Shown here: positions 52,790-61,104 of the stretch, one piece after another
Layout: every line of letters begins with the position of its first letter
How positions within the stretch are numbered: position 1 is the stretch's first letter
Origin: Amycolatopsis taiwanensis DSM 45107
Lineage (GTDB): Bacteria; Actinomycetota; Actinomycetes; Mycobacteriales; Pseudonocardiaceae
Assembly (NCBI RefSeq): GCF_000519205.1
Contig: NZ_JAFB01000044.1
Coordinates: 1 to 64,000 of the forward strand
DNA length: 64,000 nucleotides
Direction: 5' to 3'
Notes under the pieces: model-generated
What the model was told of the DNA's origin: nothing
Database searches by the model: none
Seen by the model: only the letters and a program-made list of their open reading frames with translations
Position numbers and translations under genes: made by a program

Positions 52790-53546
52790 CGTCCTTCGCG
52801 CGGAGGTCGGCAAGGGGCTGCGCGTTCAGCTGTCCCACCCGATCGGCCACGTCATCACGCTGCTGATCAGCACCATGATGTACCTCGGCCTGCAGTTCGT
52901 CCTTGGCCAGGGCGAACTGCGCCAGGACCTGCTGCCGCAGACCCTGGTCGCGATCGGCGGCTACTGGTTCCTGCAGTACGCCGGCTTGGTGATGGTCGCC
53001 GATCTCATCGAGGAGAAGCGGGCGGGGACTTTCGCCCAGTCTCAGCTGAGCACGGTGCCGTCGTGGCTGCCGATGCTCGGCCGGTTGATCACCGCCTCGA
53101 TCTTCGGGCTGGCCGTGGCCGCCGTCGCTGCTCTCGTCCCGATGCTGGTGGCCGGGATCACCATCCCCTTCCGCTGGGCAGCGCTTCTCCCCGCCGCGCT
53201 CCTGGGGATCAACGCGCTGGCCTTCACTTTCCTGCTGGCCAGCCTCGCCCTGGTCTCTCCGATGATCGGCGCCCTGCAGTCGCTGTTCACCTCGCTGGTG
53301 CTGCTGCTCAACGGCTCGTTCCTGCCGCTGAACCTGTATCCGGATTGGCTGGCCGCGGCGGCCAGAGTCCTGCCCACCACGCTTGGCATCGAGGCGCTCG
53401 CCAAGACGCTGTTCGAGGGCCGAACCCTGAGCCAGCTCTGGAGCGGCGGCACCCTGCCCTGGCTGCTCGCGCACACCCTCGCCCTCACCGCGGTCGCCGG
53501 CCTGCTGTTCGTCCGCAACCACCGCCGAGCCCTGGAGTCGTCATGA
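52779..53546 (+). CDS. ABC-2 type permease (first)
   Basis: A 255-residue membrane protein with about six membrane segments, of the ABC-2 exporter type. The conserved VMVADLIEEKRAGTFAQSQL coupling loop is present, and helices follow at about 95-120, 125-150 and 225-250. It pairs with the second permease as a heterodimer. It starts inside the end of the ATPase gene and its stop overlaps the next ATG. Confidence 0.85.
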   Translation: MLLNVLRAEVGKGLRVQLSHPIGHVITLLISTMMYLGLQFVLGQGELRQDLLPQTLVAIGGYWFLQYAGLVMVADLIEEKRAGTFAQSQLSTVPSWLPMLGRLITASIFGLAVAAVAALVPMLVAGITIPFRWAALLPAALLGINALAFTFLLASLALVSPMIGALQSLFTSLVLLLNGSFLPLNLYPDWLAAAARVLPTTLGIEALAKTLFEGRTLSQLWSGGTLPWLLAHTLALTAVAGLLFVRNHRRALESS

Positions 53547-54340
53547 CCTTCATCCGCGGATTTGCCGCCGAAGTCCGCAAGGGCCTGCTCAACCTGCTCG
53601 CCGGATGGCGAGAGGTCCTGCTGGAGATGATCACGTTTCCGCTGTTCTACCTGCTCATCGTGCTGTTCATGGGACGCGGGCAGCTGCGCGCGGACCTGCT
53701 GCTGCCGGTGCTGCTCGGCATGGTGGCGCTGACCTTCATCCATGAGCAGGTCAACCGGGTGTTCTGGAGCTACCTGGGCGACATCCAGTCCGGCGTGCTG
53801 GAACAGACCTACCTGACTCCGCTGCCCTCGGCCGCGAGCATCCTCGGCCGGCAGGTCGCCGCCGTGATCGCGGCCGTACCCACCGCGCTGGCCGTCCTGG
53901 CCACCGGCGCGGTCGCCATCGCCGTCCAGGGCGGGCAACTGCCCTTCGACGCACAGGTGATCGTGCCGCTGGCCGCCATCGCGCTTGGCACCTGCGGCCT
54001 GGCTCTCATCCTGTGTGGGCTGACCCTGGTGTTCAAACGCATCGAGATCATCACCCAGTTGTCCGTAGCCGTCTACGCCATCGTCGGCGGCACTCTGGTC
54101 CCGCTGGCCGCCCTGCCCGACCCGGTCGCTTTCCTCAGCCGGGTCCTGGTTCCCATCGCGCCCGGCATCGAGGCGATGCGCGACATCCTGCTCGGCGGCC
54201 ATTCCCTGGCCGCACTCCCGACCGGCTGGGGGCTCGGCTGGCTGCTGGCCCAGCCGCTGCTCATCACCATCGCCGGGGTGATCCTGTTCAACCGGCTCGA
54301 ACACCTCGCCCGACGCCGCGGCACCCTCGGCCGCTACTAG
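53543..54340 (+). CDS. ABC-2 type permease (second)
   Basis: A 265-residue membrane protein of the same type: FWSYLGDIQSGVLEQTYLTP is the coupling loop, with about six hydrophobic helices. ATGA overlap with the first permease shows tight coupling. The pair plus ATPase form a complete exporter; the substrate is unknown but under TetR control. Confidence 0.85.
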   Translation: MTFIRGFAAEVRKGLLNLLAGWREVLLEMITFPLFYLLIVLFMGRGQLRADLLLPVLLGMVALTFIHEQVNRVFWSYLGDIQSGVLEQTYLTPLPSAASILGRQVAAVIAAVPTALAVLATGAVAIAVQGGQLPFDAQVIVPLAAIALGTCGLALILCGLTLVFKRIEIITQLSVAVYAIVGGTLVPLAALPDPVAFLSRVLVPIAPGIEAMRDILLGGHSLAALPTGWGLGWLLAQPLLITIAGVILFNRLEHLARRRGTLGRY

Positions 54341-54372
54341 ACCAAGAACCTGAACGAAGGAGAGCAACTGAC

Positions 54373-54744
54373 GTGAGCGTGTTCTTATGGGTACTGCAGG
54401 CCGTTCTGGCCGCCGTCTTCGGCCTGGCCGGGGTCATGCATGCCGCCCTGCCCAGGGAGAAACTGCGCCCCATGCTGCCCTGGGTGGATGATTTCAGTCC
54501 CACCCAGGTCCGGCTGATCGGCCTGGTCGAAATTCTCGGTGCCCTCGGCCTGTTCCTGCCCGCCGCCACCGGCATCGCCCCGATCCTCACGCCGCTGGCT
54601 GCCCTCGGGCTGGCGATCACCATGCTCGGTGCCGCCGTCACCCACGTCCGCCGCAAAGAGCCGCCAGCCGTCGCCGTCAACGCGGTGCTGCTCGCGCTGG
54701 CCGCCGTCATCGCCTGGGGCCGCTTCGGCCCGTACGCCTTCTGA
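54373..54744 (+). CDS. DoxX-like membrane protein
   Basis: A 123-residue protein with four membrane segments (LQAVLAAVFGLAGVMHA first) and the DoxX-type motif LIGLVEILGALGLFLPAA. DoxX proteins are small membrane partners in redox or thiol stress; the exact role is unknown. The start is GTG at 54373 behind GGAGAG. It is the last gene of the exporter operon. Confidence 0.78.
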   Translation: MSVFLWVLQAVLAAVFGLAGVMHAALPREKLRPMLPWVDDFSPTQVRLIGLVEILGALGLFLPAATGIAPILTPLAALGLAITMLGAAVTHVRRKEPPAVAVNAVLLALAAVIAWGRFGPYAF

Positions 54745-55034
54745 CCATCTAATCCCGCTCGAGGTCGGCAAGGCATCGGGCGGGACGTCATTTCGGTTTG
54801 GCGAAGTTTGCATTGTAGGGTCGCGGCGGCCAGAAAACGGCCGCCGAGGCAAGGGGAAATTCGCTGGAAGCCGCAGCCACGACAGTCCCGCCTGAGCCGG
54901 AACAGCGCACTGGCCTGCTTTTTCGAAATCGGGATTACACCGGCTGGTGGATTGGCGACACTCTCTCCGATTTCGGCGGCGCGCTTGCAGACCGATTCTC
55001 TCGCCGGACGAGGCCAGGGCGGCAATAGGGCGTG

Positions 55035-55745
55035 TCAGGCGCGGTGATGGAAGGTCGTGGTTATGGATCCGTCGTCGTCGATGTGGTGCAGGGCCAGCCC
55101 GGGCGGGCAGTCAGGCATGGTTATCGGGCGGCGGTCGGGGTCGAGGGTCAACGTGGACGCGATCCCGGGTGCGCCCAGCACGGGTGTACCGGCCAGCGAC
55201 GACGCCAGGGCTGTGTGCACGTGTCCACAGAGGATGGCCACCACTGGCGGTATCCGCCGAACAAGGTCGATCAGGGCCTCGGGGTTGGTGAGCAGCATGG
55301 CGTCGGCGACGGCGTGCCCGGTCCTGACCGGCGGTTGGTGCAGTGCCAGCGCTACCTGATGCGCGCCTCGTGCTCGCGCCGCGACCAGTCGCGCGGTGTC
55401 CTCGTCGAGGAAGCCGTGGTCTTCGCCCGGCACGGTGACGTCCAGCCCGATCACGCGCAGCGGGCCCACCTCGATGACCGGGCACCGATCCTGCCGAAGC
55501 TCCCTCCGCAGAATTTCTGGGTTGTCGTGGTTGCCGGGAACGGCGATCCAGGGAATCCCAGCGGTCATTGCCGCGGTGAACGCCTGGTACTCCCGCGGTT
55601 GACCGTGATCCGCGACGTCCCCGGTGACCACGATCGCGTCCGGCCGGCGCGACGGTGGCAGGTCGAGCACTTGCCGCAGCCGCAGGGCCGAGGCAGGGTC
55701 CTCGGTCAGGTGGGGGTCGCTCAAGTGCAGCAGGGTGACACTCAT
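55035..55745 (-). CDS. Metallophosphoesterase (CpdA/calcineurin-like)
   Basis: A 236-residue phosphoesterase with all five metal motifs: LLHLSDPHL, VVTGDVADHGQPREY, IAVPGNHDN, ALHQPPVRTGHA and ILCGHVHTALASSLAG. This is the CpdA-like type, acting on cyclic nucleotides or phosphomonoesters. ATG at 55745; no close neighbour on the same strand. Confidence 0.88.
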   Translation of the reverse strand: MSVTLLHLSDPHLTEDPASALRLRQVLDLPPSRRPDAIVVTGDVADHGQPREYQAFTAAMTAGIPWIAVPGNHDNPEILRRELRQDRCPVIEVGPLRVIGLDVTVPGEDHGFLDEDTARLVAARARGAHQVALALHQPPVRTGHAVADAMLLTNPEALIDLVRRIPPVVAILCGHVHTALASSLAGTPVLGAPGIASTLTLDPDRRPITMPDCPPGLALHHIDDDGSITTTFHHRA

Positions 55746-56013
55746 GTCGCGACCCTAGCGGGGCGGACGGGGAGTTGGCGTTGACCTTCGTCGCACCGAC
55801 GCCGCGCAACTCATGGCGCCCAGCGTGGCCGCGCGGGTCCTCACCGACGCCATGGCCGCCGCCTCCAGACGCACGGCAAACAGCAATGGTGCAAACTACA
55901 GTAATCGTGCGGCAACCGCGCCAGAGTGGCCCGGCACGCCGCGCGACACTGTTGACCTTCCATCCCTACCGTCCTAACGCGGAATGGCCCCAGTACCCCC
56001 AAAACGGCAAACC

Positions 56014-57363
56014 TCAATTGACCTGACGGGTCGCGGTCAACGTCGTGTCCTGCTGGCGCAACCGCAGGACGATGTCGCCGTCCCCGTCCTCAAAGGTGAG
56101 TTCGCAGTCGAGGGCGGCGGCGCGGAAACGTCCGTCGGACAGGGGAGTCAACCCAAGCGGGGGCTGTCCTGGAGCGTGGAGGGCGAGGTTGTCACCATCA
56201 TTGGTGATTCTGACCGTGTAGCCGTCCCGTACGCGATAAGTGCCAACCAGTTCGGCCGGCGTGGGGTGCCCTACCGCGCCGGCTCGACCGTAGTGGTGCT
56301 CAGCGGCGACCAGCACGGCCCGCAGGACCTCCTCCGCCAGTTCGTTGTTGACCATCACCGCCATGCTCGTGCCGGTCGCGGGCCAACTGAACAGCCAACA
56401 ACCGTATCCGGCGTTGCCACCGGTGTGGCCGAACTGCAGGCGGCCGTTGTGGTCTTGCACGTCGGTGCCCAGTCCGTAGCCGCCGGGCACCTGAGGTGCG
56501 ATCATCTCCGCCGCCAGACCGGGCGACAGCAACGCGGAACGACCGGCCACGGCGTGCGTGACCTCGACGCCCACCCGGCACAGGTCTGAAGGTGTGGTCC
56601 ACAGGCCGGCACCGGCCAACTCGGGTTGTACACGCCAGCCACCGTCAAGCGGTGCGCCGTCCATGTGGTGACCGTGAGCGACCTGGCCGTGGTGGCGCGG
56701 GAAGTCCTGGTCGTAGCTACTGTCGGCCATGCCGAGTGGTTCCAGTAGAAGCGACTGCATCAGCTCGGCGAACCCTGTCCCGGTCACGTCCTCCATTAAC
56801 TGCTGGAGTACGGCGTAATGGCTACCCGAATAGCGAAACCCGCTACCTGGCAGCATGGTCGCCCGAACCGGCGGGCTCGTGGCAGGTGGTTCTCCACGCA
56901 GCACTTCGGTAATGGTTGGTACCGCCTTGCCCTGGCCGAATCCGCGGAACCAGTTGTAGGAAAGGCCGGCCGTGTGCGCCAACAACTGTCGTAGCGTGAC
57001 CACCGCCCGCCAGCCGCCGGAGTCCGGCAGATGCCATGACACGAGGTAGGCATCGATGTCCTGGTCCAGTTCCAGCACGCCTTGATCGACCAGACGCAGC
57101 GCACCCAACGCGGCCACATGCTTGCTGATCGAGCACGCCTGGAAGATCGACCTCGGGCTCACCGCTTCCGCGGCGCCAAAGGTGGCTGTGCCATAGGCGT
57201 GCGCCCACGGCTCGGCATCGTCCTGTCGCACGGCGATACTCACCGCCGGAACATCATAGATCCGCATCAGATCCACCAAAGCGACCCGATCCGGCGATGC
57301 CTCCCGCCACCGCGACTGACGGTCCAACTGCTCCAACACCGTCGGCCAGTCCCCTGGTCGCAT
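56014..57363 (-). CDS. Serine hydrolase of the beta-lactamase family (second copy)
   Basis: A 449-residue protein of the class C beta-lactamase-like group. The SxxK motif is FQACSISKHVAALGAL, the YxN-like site lies in FRYSGSHYAVLQQLMED, and HTGGNAGYGCWLF gives the third box. A C-terminal lipocalin-like domain follows (VGTYRVRDGYTVRITNDGD). No signal peptide. Esterase or peptidase activity is likely, substrate unknown. The ATG at 57363 is preferred; a GTG at 57366 is adjacent. Confidence 0.85.
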   Translation of the reverse strand: MRPGDWPTVLEQLDRQSRWREASPDRVALVDLMRIYDVPAVSIAVRQDDAEPWAHAYGTATFGAAEAVSPRSIFQACSISKHVAALGALRLVDQGVLELDQDIDAYLVSWHLPDSGGWRAVVTLRQLLAHTAGLSYNWFRGFGQGKAVPTITEVLRGEPPATSPPVRATMLPGSGFRYSGSHYAVLQQLMEDVTGTGFAELMQSLLLEPLGMADSSYDQDFPRHHGQVAHGHHMDGAPLDGGWRVQPELAGAGLWTTPSDLCRVGVEVTHAVAGRSALLSPGLAAEMIAPQVPGGYGLGTDVQDHNGRLQFGHTGGNAGYGCWLFSWPATGTSMAVMVNNELAEEVLRAVLVAAEHHYGRAGAVGHPTPAELVGTYRVRDGYTVRITNDGDNLALHAPGQPPLGLTPLSDGRFRAAALDCELTFEDGDGDIVLRLRQQDTTLTATRQVN

Positions 57364-57491
57364 CACGCCCCCAATGCCGTCACCGTCGTGATTTCACCGG
57401 CCAAGGCTAGTGCGGTGCGTGCAACTCCCGTTCTCCTCACCGGCCGGACTATGATGCGGTCTCTGGCCTTCAAGATCCGTGGAGAAAACGC

Positions 57492-58034
57492 ATGAGCGAT
57501 GTGGGCATTGGCACGGGCAAAGTCGTCGTGAACAGGGCGATGTCGCTGGACGGCTTCATCGCCGGTCCTGACCACGCGATGGACTGGGTCGCCGAGTACC
57601 TGTCTGCGGACACGTTCCCGGAGGTCATGGCGGCCACAGGCGCCATGCTCGTCGGCCGGGGCACCTACGAGGTCGCCAAGCGCATGGCCCAACAGGACAC
57701 CGCCTACGACGGGGGACCACAGTTCGTCCTCACCCACAATCCCCCCGACGAGCCGGACCCTACCGTCACATTCCTCACCTGCGAACTCGAGGAAGCCGTT
57801 GCCACGGCACGCAGCGCCGCGGGCGACAAGAACCTGGAGATCCTCGGTGCCGACGTGGCCGCCCAGTGCCTGCAGCGCGGCCTCGTCGACGAGATCCTGG
57901 TGTATGTCGTGCCGGTGCTACTCGGCCGCGGCGTCCGCTTCTCGCCCCCGAGTCTCGACAGGATCGACCTGGAACCTTTCAGCAACACCCAGTCGGGTGC
58001 CATCACGATGCTCCGCTTCCGCGTGCGGAAGTAG
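57492..58034 (+). CDS. Dihydrofolate reductase family (RibD C-terminal) protein
   Basis: A 180-residue protein: NRAMSLDGFIAGPDHAMDWV, AMLVGRGTYEVAKRM, FVLTHNPPDEPDPTVTFLTC, LEILGADVAAQCLQRGLVDE and the closing VPVLLGRGVRF. This is the RibD_C / YyaP group, NADPH-binding reductases of unknown substrate. ATG at 57492 with GGAGAA upstream. Confidence 0.87.
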   Translation: MSDVGIGTGKVVVNRAMSLDGFIAGPDHAMDWVAEYLSADTFPEVMAATGAMLVGRGTYEVAKRMAQQDTAYDGGPQFVLTHNPPDEPDPTVTFLTCELEEAVATARSAAGDKNLEILGADVAAQCLQRGLVDEILVYVVPVLLGRGVRFSPPSLDRIDLEPFSNTQSGAITMLRFRVRK

Positions 58035-58109
58035 GCGCCGCCCGCCAACAGCCAGCTCGACCTTCTTGCGAGAGTTGGGGCGTAACGGTTTCCACGTCGC
58101 CGTCGCGCG

Positions 58110-58691
58110 TTACCGGGTGGTGCGTGCGCGTACGTGTGCTCGTTCTCCTTGCGGTCCGAACAGGACGAGTGTTTCGACAGGGTGGCCGTCGGCCGATCCG
58201 AGCCAGTGCGGCAGTGCGGTGTCGAACTCGGCGGCCTCTCCGGGCGACAGGACCAGGTCGCGGTCGCCGACCACCAGCCGGAGCCGTCCATTGAGGACAT
58301 ACACCCATTCATATCCGCCGTGCGTCTGCGGCGCCGGTTCCGTCGGTTCCGGGCGGCCCGGGATGAGCATTTTGAATGCCTGCACTCCGCCCGCGCGGCG
58401 GGTGAGGGGGATGTACGTCCTGCCGTGTCGGCGGATCGGCTGCAAGTGGATCCGTGGGTCACCGGTTCGAGGAGCGCCGACAAGGTCGTCGAGAGGCACC
58501 CCGTACACGCGGGCCAGCGGTAGCAGCAGTTCCAGGGTGGGCCGCCGCCCGCCGCTTTCCAACCGCGACAAGGTGCTCTCCGACGTCCCGGTCGCCGCCG
58601 ACAAGTCGGCCAGGGTCAATCCGCGCTGCTTGCGCAGGGCACGCAACCGGGGGCCCACCGCATTCAGCACTTGGTCCGTCTCCTCCGCCAT
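58110..58691 (-). CDS. XRE family regulator with cupin domain
   Basis: A 193-residue protein: N-terminal XRE helix-turn-helix (LRALRKQRGLTLADLSAATG then TSESTLSRLESGGRRPTLEL) and a C-terminal cupin (HGGYEWVYVLNGRLRLVVGD). Such regulators bind a small ligand in the cupin and often control amine or amino-acid catabolism genes. It is divergent from the methyltransferase pseudogene beside it, which it may once have controlled. The start at 58691 is chosen over the longer frame because GGGGG lies just upstream. Confidence 0.85.
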   Translation of the reverse strand: MAEETDQVLNAVGPRLRALRKQRGLTLADLSAATGTSESTLSRLESGGRRPTLELLLPLARVYGVPLDDLVGAPRTGDPRIHLQPIRRHGRTYIPLTRRAGGVQAFKMLIPGRPEPTEPAPQTHGGYEWVYVLNGRLRLVVGDRDLVLSPGEAAEFDTALPHWLGSADGHPVETLVLFGPQGERAHVRARTTR

Positions 58692-58780
58692 ACCCCCGAT
58701 CTTGCCAGGTCGGCAATTTTTCGTGCCGTTCGCGCTGGTCCGGCGCCAGATTGGTGCGCAACCGACCCAGCGAGGAGAGC

Positions 58781-59160
58781 ATGACCACTCACAACCAGGC
58801 CACCCGCTTCTGGGACGAGCACTATGGCCGACGCGCCGCCGAGTCGCCGGCCGCACGGTGAACCCAAGACTGGCCGAGATTGCCGAACTGCTGCCCCCGG
58901 GAACCGCACTGGACCTCGGCTGCGGAGCAGGAGGAGACGCACTCTGGCTGGCCGGCCGGGGGTGGCAGGTGACCGAAGTCCGCTACCCGACGCCCCGGGA
59001 AGTGGCCACGGAACTGGCCCTCGACTCCGCCGAATGGTCAATCGAACGCGCGGACACCCCGCAACGGCAGGCTTCTGGCCCGGCAGGCCGCACAGCCACC
59101 GTCGTCGATCACGTACTGGTCATTCGCCGAAGGGGAGCAGATCCGGAGGGACGGCGATGA
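58781..59160 (+). pseudogene. SAM-dependent methyltransferase remnant
   Basis: The frame from the ATG at 58781 (MTTHNQATRFWDEHYGRR) stops after 26 codons, but the next frame continues with methyltransferase motif I (ALDLGCGAGGDALWLAGRGW). The middle, with motifs II and III, is missing: the text jumps from GWQVT to the usual C-terminal end (YPTPREVATELALD ... RTATVVDHVLVIRR). So there is one frameshift and one internal deletion of perhaps 80-90 residues. The next gene's ATG overlaps its end, so it may still serve for coupling. Confidence 0.8.
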
Positions 59161-59648
59161 GCACGAGGCGCAAACGCGACGCAGGGCCTCCCTCGGCCGG
59201 ACCAGGCGAGCGGGACGTGCTCACCGGCTTCCTCGACTACCTGCGCGCCGCTGTCGCAGCCAAGGCCGAAGGAACGCCGGAAACCCAGGCCCGCGCCCCC
59301 GGCGTGCCGTCCGGGACGAACCTGCCCGGGCTGATCAAACACCTCACCTACGTGGAACGGCACTGGCTGCTCGGCCACGACGTGGCCGACTGGCAAGCCA
59401 CGTTCCACCCCGCCCCGGATGACACCACCGACACAATCCTTGCCGCCTATCGAGAAACCATCATCGAAGCGAACAAGGAGATCGCCTCCTGGGACGATCT
59501 CACCGAACCAGGGCCCCGCCCGGCCAGACGCGGCCGCCCGGGGCCGTCCCGGCGATGGACACTGGCCCACCTGATTGAGGAAACCGCACGGCACGCAGGG
59601 CACGCCGACATCCTGCGGGAGCTGATCGATGGCACCACCGGACGCTGA
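59157..59648 (+). CDS. DinB / DUF664 family protein (mycothiol-dependent type)
   Basis: A 163-residue four-helix protein of the DinB/DUF664 group: GTNLPGLIKHLTYVERHWLL and WTLAHLIEETARHAGHADIL carry the three metal-binding His (H.....H...H). Relatives include mycothiol-dependent transferases, which fits an actinobacterium. The ATG overlaps the end of the methyltransferase relic. The substrate is unknown. Confidence 0.85.
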   Translation: MSTRRKRDAGPPSAGPGERDVLTGFLDYLRAAVAAKAEGTPETQARAPGVPSGTNLPGLIKHLTYVERHWLLGHDVADWQATFHPAPDDTTDTILAAYRETIIEANKEIASWDDLTEPGPRPARRGRPGPSRRWTLAHLIEETARHAGHADILRELIDGTTGR

Positions 59649-59739
59649 AACACCGATCCGGTCCCACGCCATCCATCCGCCGTCGCGGACGGCGGCGATG
59701 TGCCTGTTGACCACGAACCTCCATCGGTCGTGCGCCAGG

Positions 59740-61104
59740 TCAGTTCGACAGCAGGATGGTGTTGGCGAGTGCGCCGGTACCGGTGTTGATCACCGGGGCG
59801 CCTGCGGCGTCTGGCTCATGATGGCGTACGAGGGCGCCGCAGATTCGCCCGGCGATCAGGAAGGGGGCGAGCACGTAGGGCAGCCGGGCGATCGCGTCGT
59901 GACCGGACTCGGGGTCGAGGAAGTCCATTGTGGTCTGATCGGGCCGCACCCGCTGTTGCAGGATGATGGTCTCCTGGCGAGACCGCTCGGACAGCAGGTC
60001 TCGCCAGGTTCCGGGGTCCACATCGGACCCGAACACCACGCCGTTCCCGCTGGAGCCGGTGGCCGGTTTGAGAACCAGCCGTTGTCGTTCGGTGATCGCG
60101 TCCCGGATGACCGCCGCGCGTTCGCCGCCCGCCTGCTGGGGACCGGCCCAGGTCGTTCGCGGGACGTGGGTCAGCACCAGGTCCCGGTCCGGTGGCGGCA
60201 ACAGGTTCAGGTCCTCGTGCAGCCAGGCCAGCACCTGTTTGCTGCTGAGCAGGCGCATCGACTCCGGGAAGAACAACCGCACCGTGCCCGCGGCCTGCGC
60301 TCGGTTGAGCGCGTCGATGCCGCCGTTGTCGTCCACGATTCCGGCACTGACGAACCAGTTGAACACCAGGTCGACGCGTTGGCCGCGGGCGAGCAGGTGC
60401 CCGCCGGCGTCAGTGCGGAGTCGGCTGAGGTCCTCCATGATGATCTCGAGGCCACATGCGCGTGCGTCCTCCACCGTGGGGCGCAGATACATCCGCAGCG
60501 CCCGTCGGCTGCCGAGCTTGCGGGCCTGACCGCCCGCGCTGCGCCAGGTGGGCACCAGGACACGGGCGGGGCCGCGCGCCACTTGGGCCAGCAGGCTCGA
60601 TCGTGCCCTGAGCACCGGCGGAGCCACCCCCAGCGAGTCTCCGGTCCACAGCCGCGCGTAGGCGGCCGCCATCTGGTCCAGCGTTGGGATGCCGTAGAGC
60701 GGAATCGCGATGTTGAGTTCGACGAAACGCGCGACCCCTTGGCAGACAAGCACATCCGGGCGGGCGACCCGCAGCAGCGATTCATGGGAGAGCGGCTGCT
60801 CGTGATCCAACAGCCGCAGCGGGCGCTGGTCTGTCATGAGCGCGCGCAACTCGCCCGCGGTGGACGCCCGCCGCCGGCAGGCATCCACCGCCAGCCGCAG
60901 AAGACGGGCGGCCACCTCACCCAGCCGTGCGTAGGAGACCGTGTCGAACACCAGCGGGCGCGAGGGCTGCCACCGCCGGCCGCGCTGCCAGCCCTCGGCG
61001 GCGCCGAACGGCCAGCGCCCCTCGGCGGCGCGCCGGGCGTGGAAGGCGGCACGGTTCGCCGCCGGTAGTGTCGCCCATCGGTCACCGAGTTCCACCGGCT
61101 TCAC
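59740..61104 (-). CDS. Circularly permuted ATP-grasp-like protein
   Basis: A 454-residue protein. The region near residue 340-365, AITERQRLVLKPATGSSGNG, and later QETIILQQRVRPDQTTMDFL look like the ATP-binding parts of glutathionylspermidine synthase-like / circularly permuted ATP-grasp ligases; the closing GTGALANTILL fits the Mg site. No homologous enzyme with a known product can be named. The start is GTG at 61104, overlapping the ABC transporter stop (GTGA), so it is coupled to the exporter and probably makes or modifies a peptide or amide that the exporter handles. Confidence 0.65.
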   Translation of the reverse strand: MKPVELGDRWATLPAANRAAFHARRAAEGRWPFGAAEGWQRGRRWQPSRPLVFDTVSYARLGEVAARLLRLAVDACRRRASTAGELRALMTDQRPLRLLDHEQPLSHESLLRVARPDVLVCQGVARFVELNIAIPLYGIPTLDQMAAAYARLWTGDSLGVAPPVLRARSSLLAQVARGPARVLVPTWRSAGGQARKLGSRRALRMYLRPTVEDARACGLEIIMEDLSRLRTDAGGHLLARGQRVDLVFNWFVSAGIVDDNGGIDALNRAQAAGTVRLFFPESMRLLSSKQVLAWLHEDLNLLPPPDRDLVLTHVPRTTWAGPQQAGGERAAVIRDAITERQRLVLKPATGSSGNGVVFGSDVDPGTWRDLLSERSRQETIILQQRVRPDQTTMDFLDPESGHDAIARLPYVLAPFLIAGRICGALVRHHEPDAAGAPVINTGTGALANTILLSN

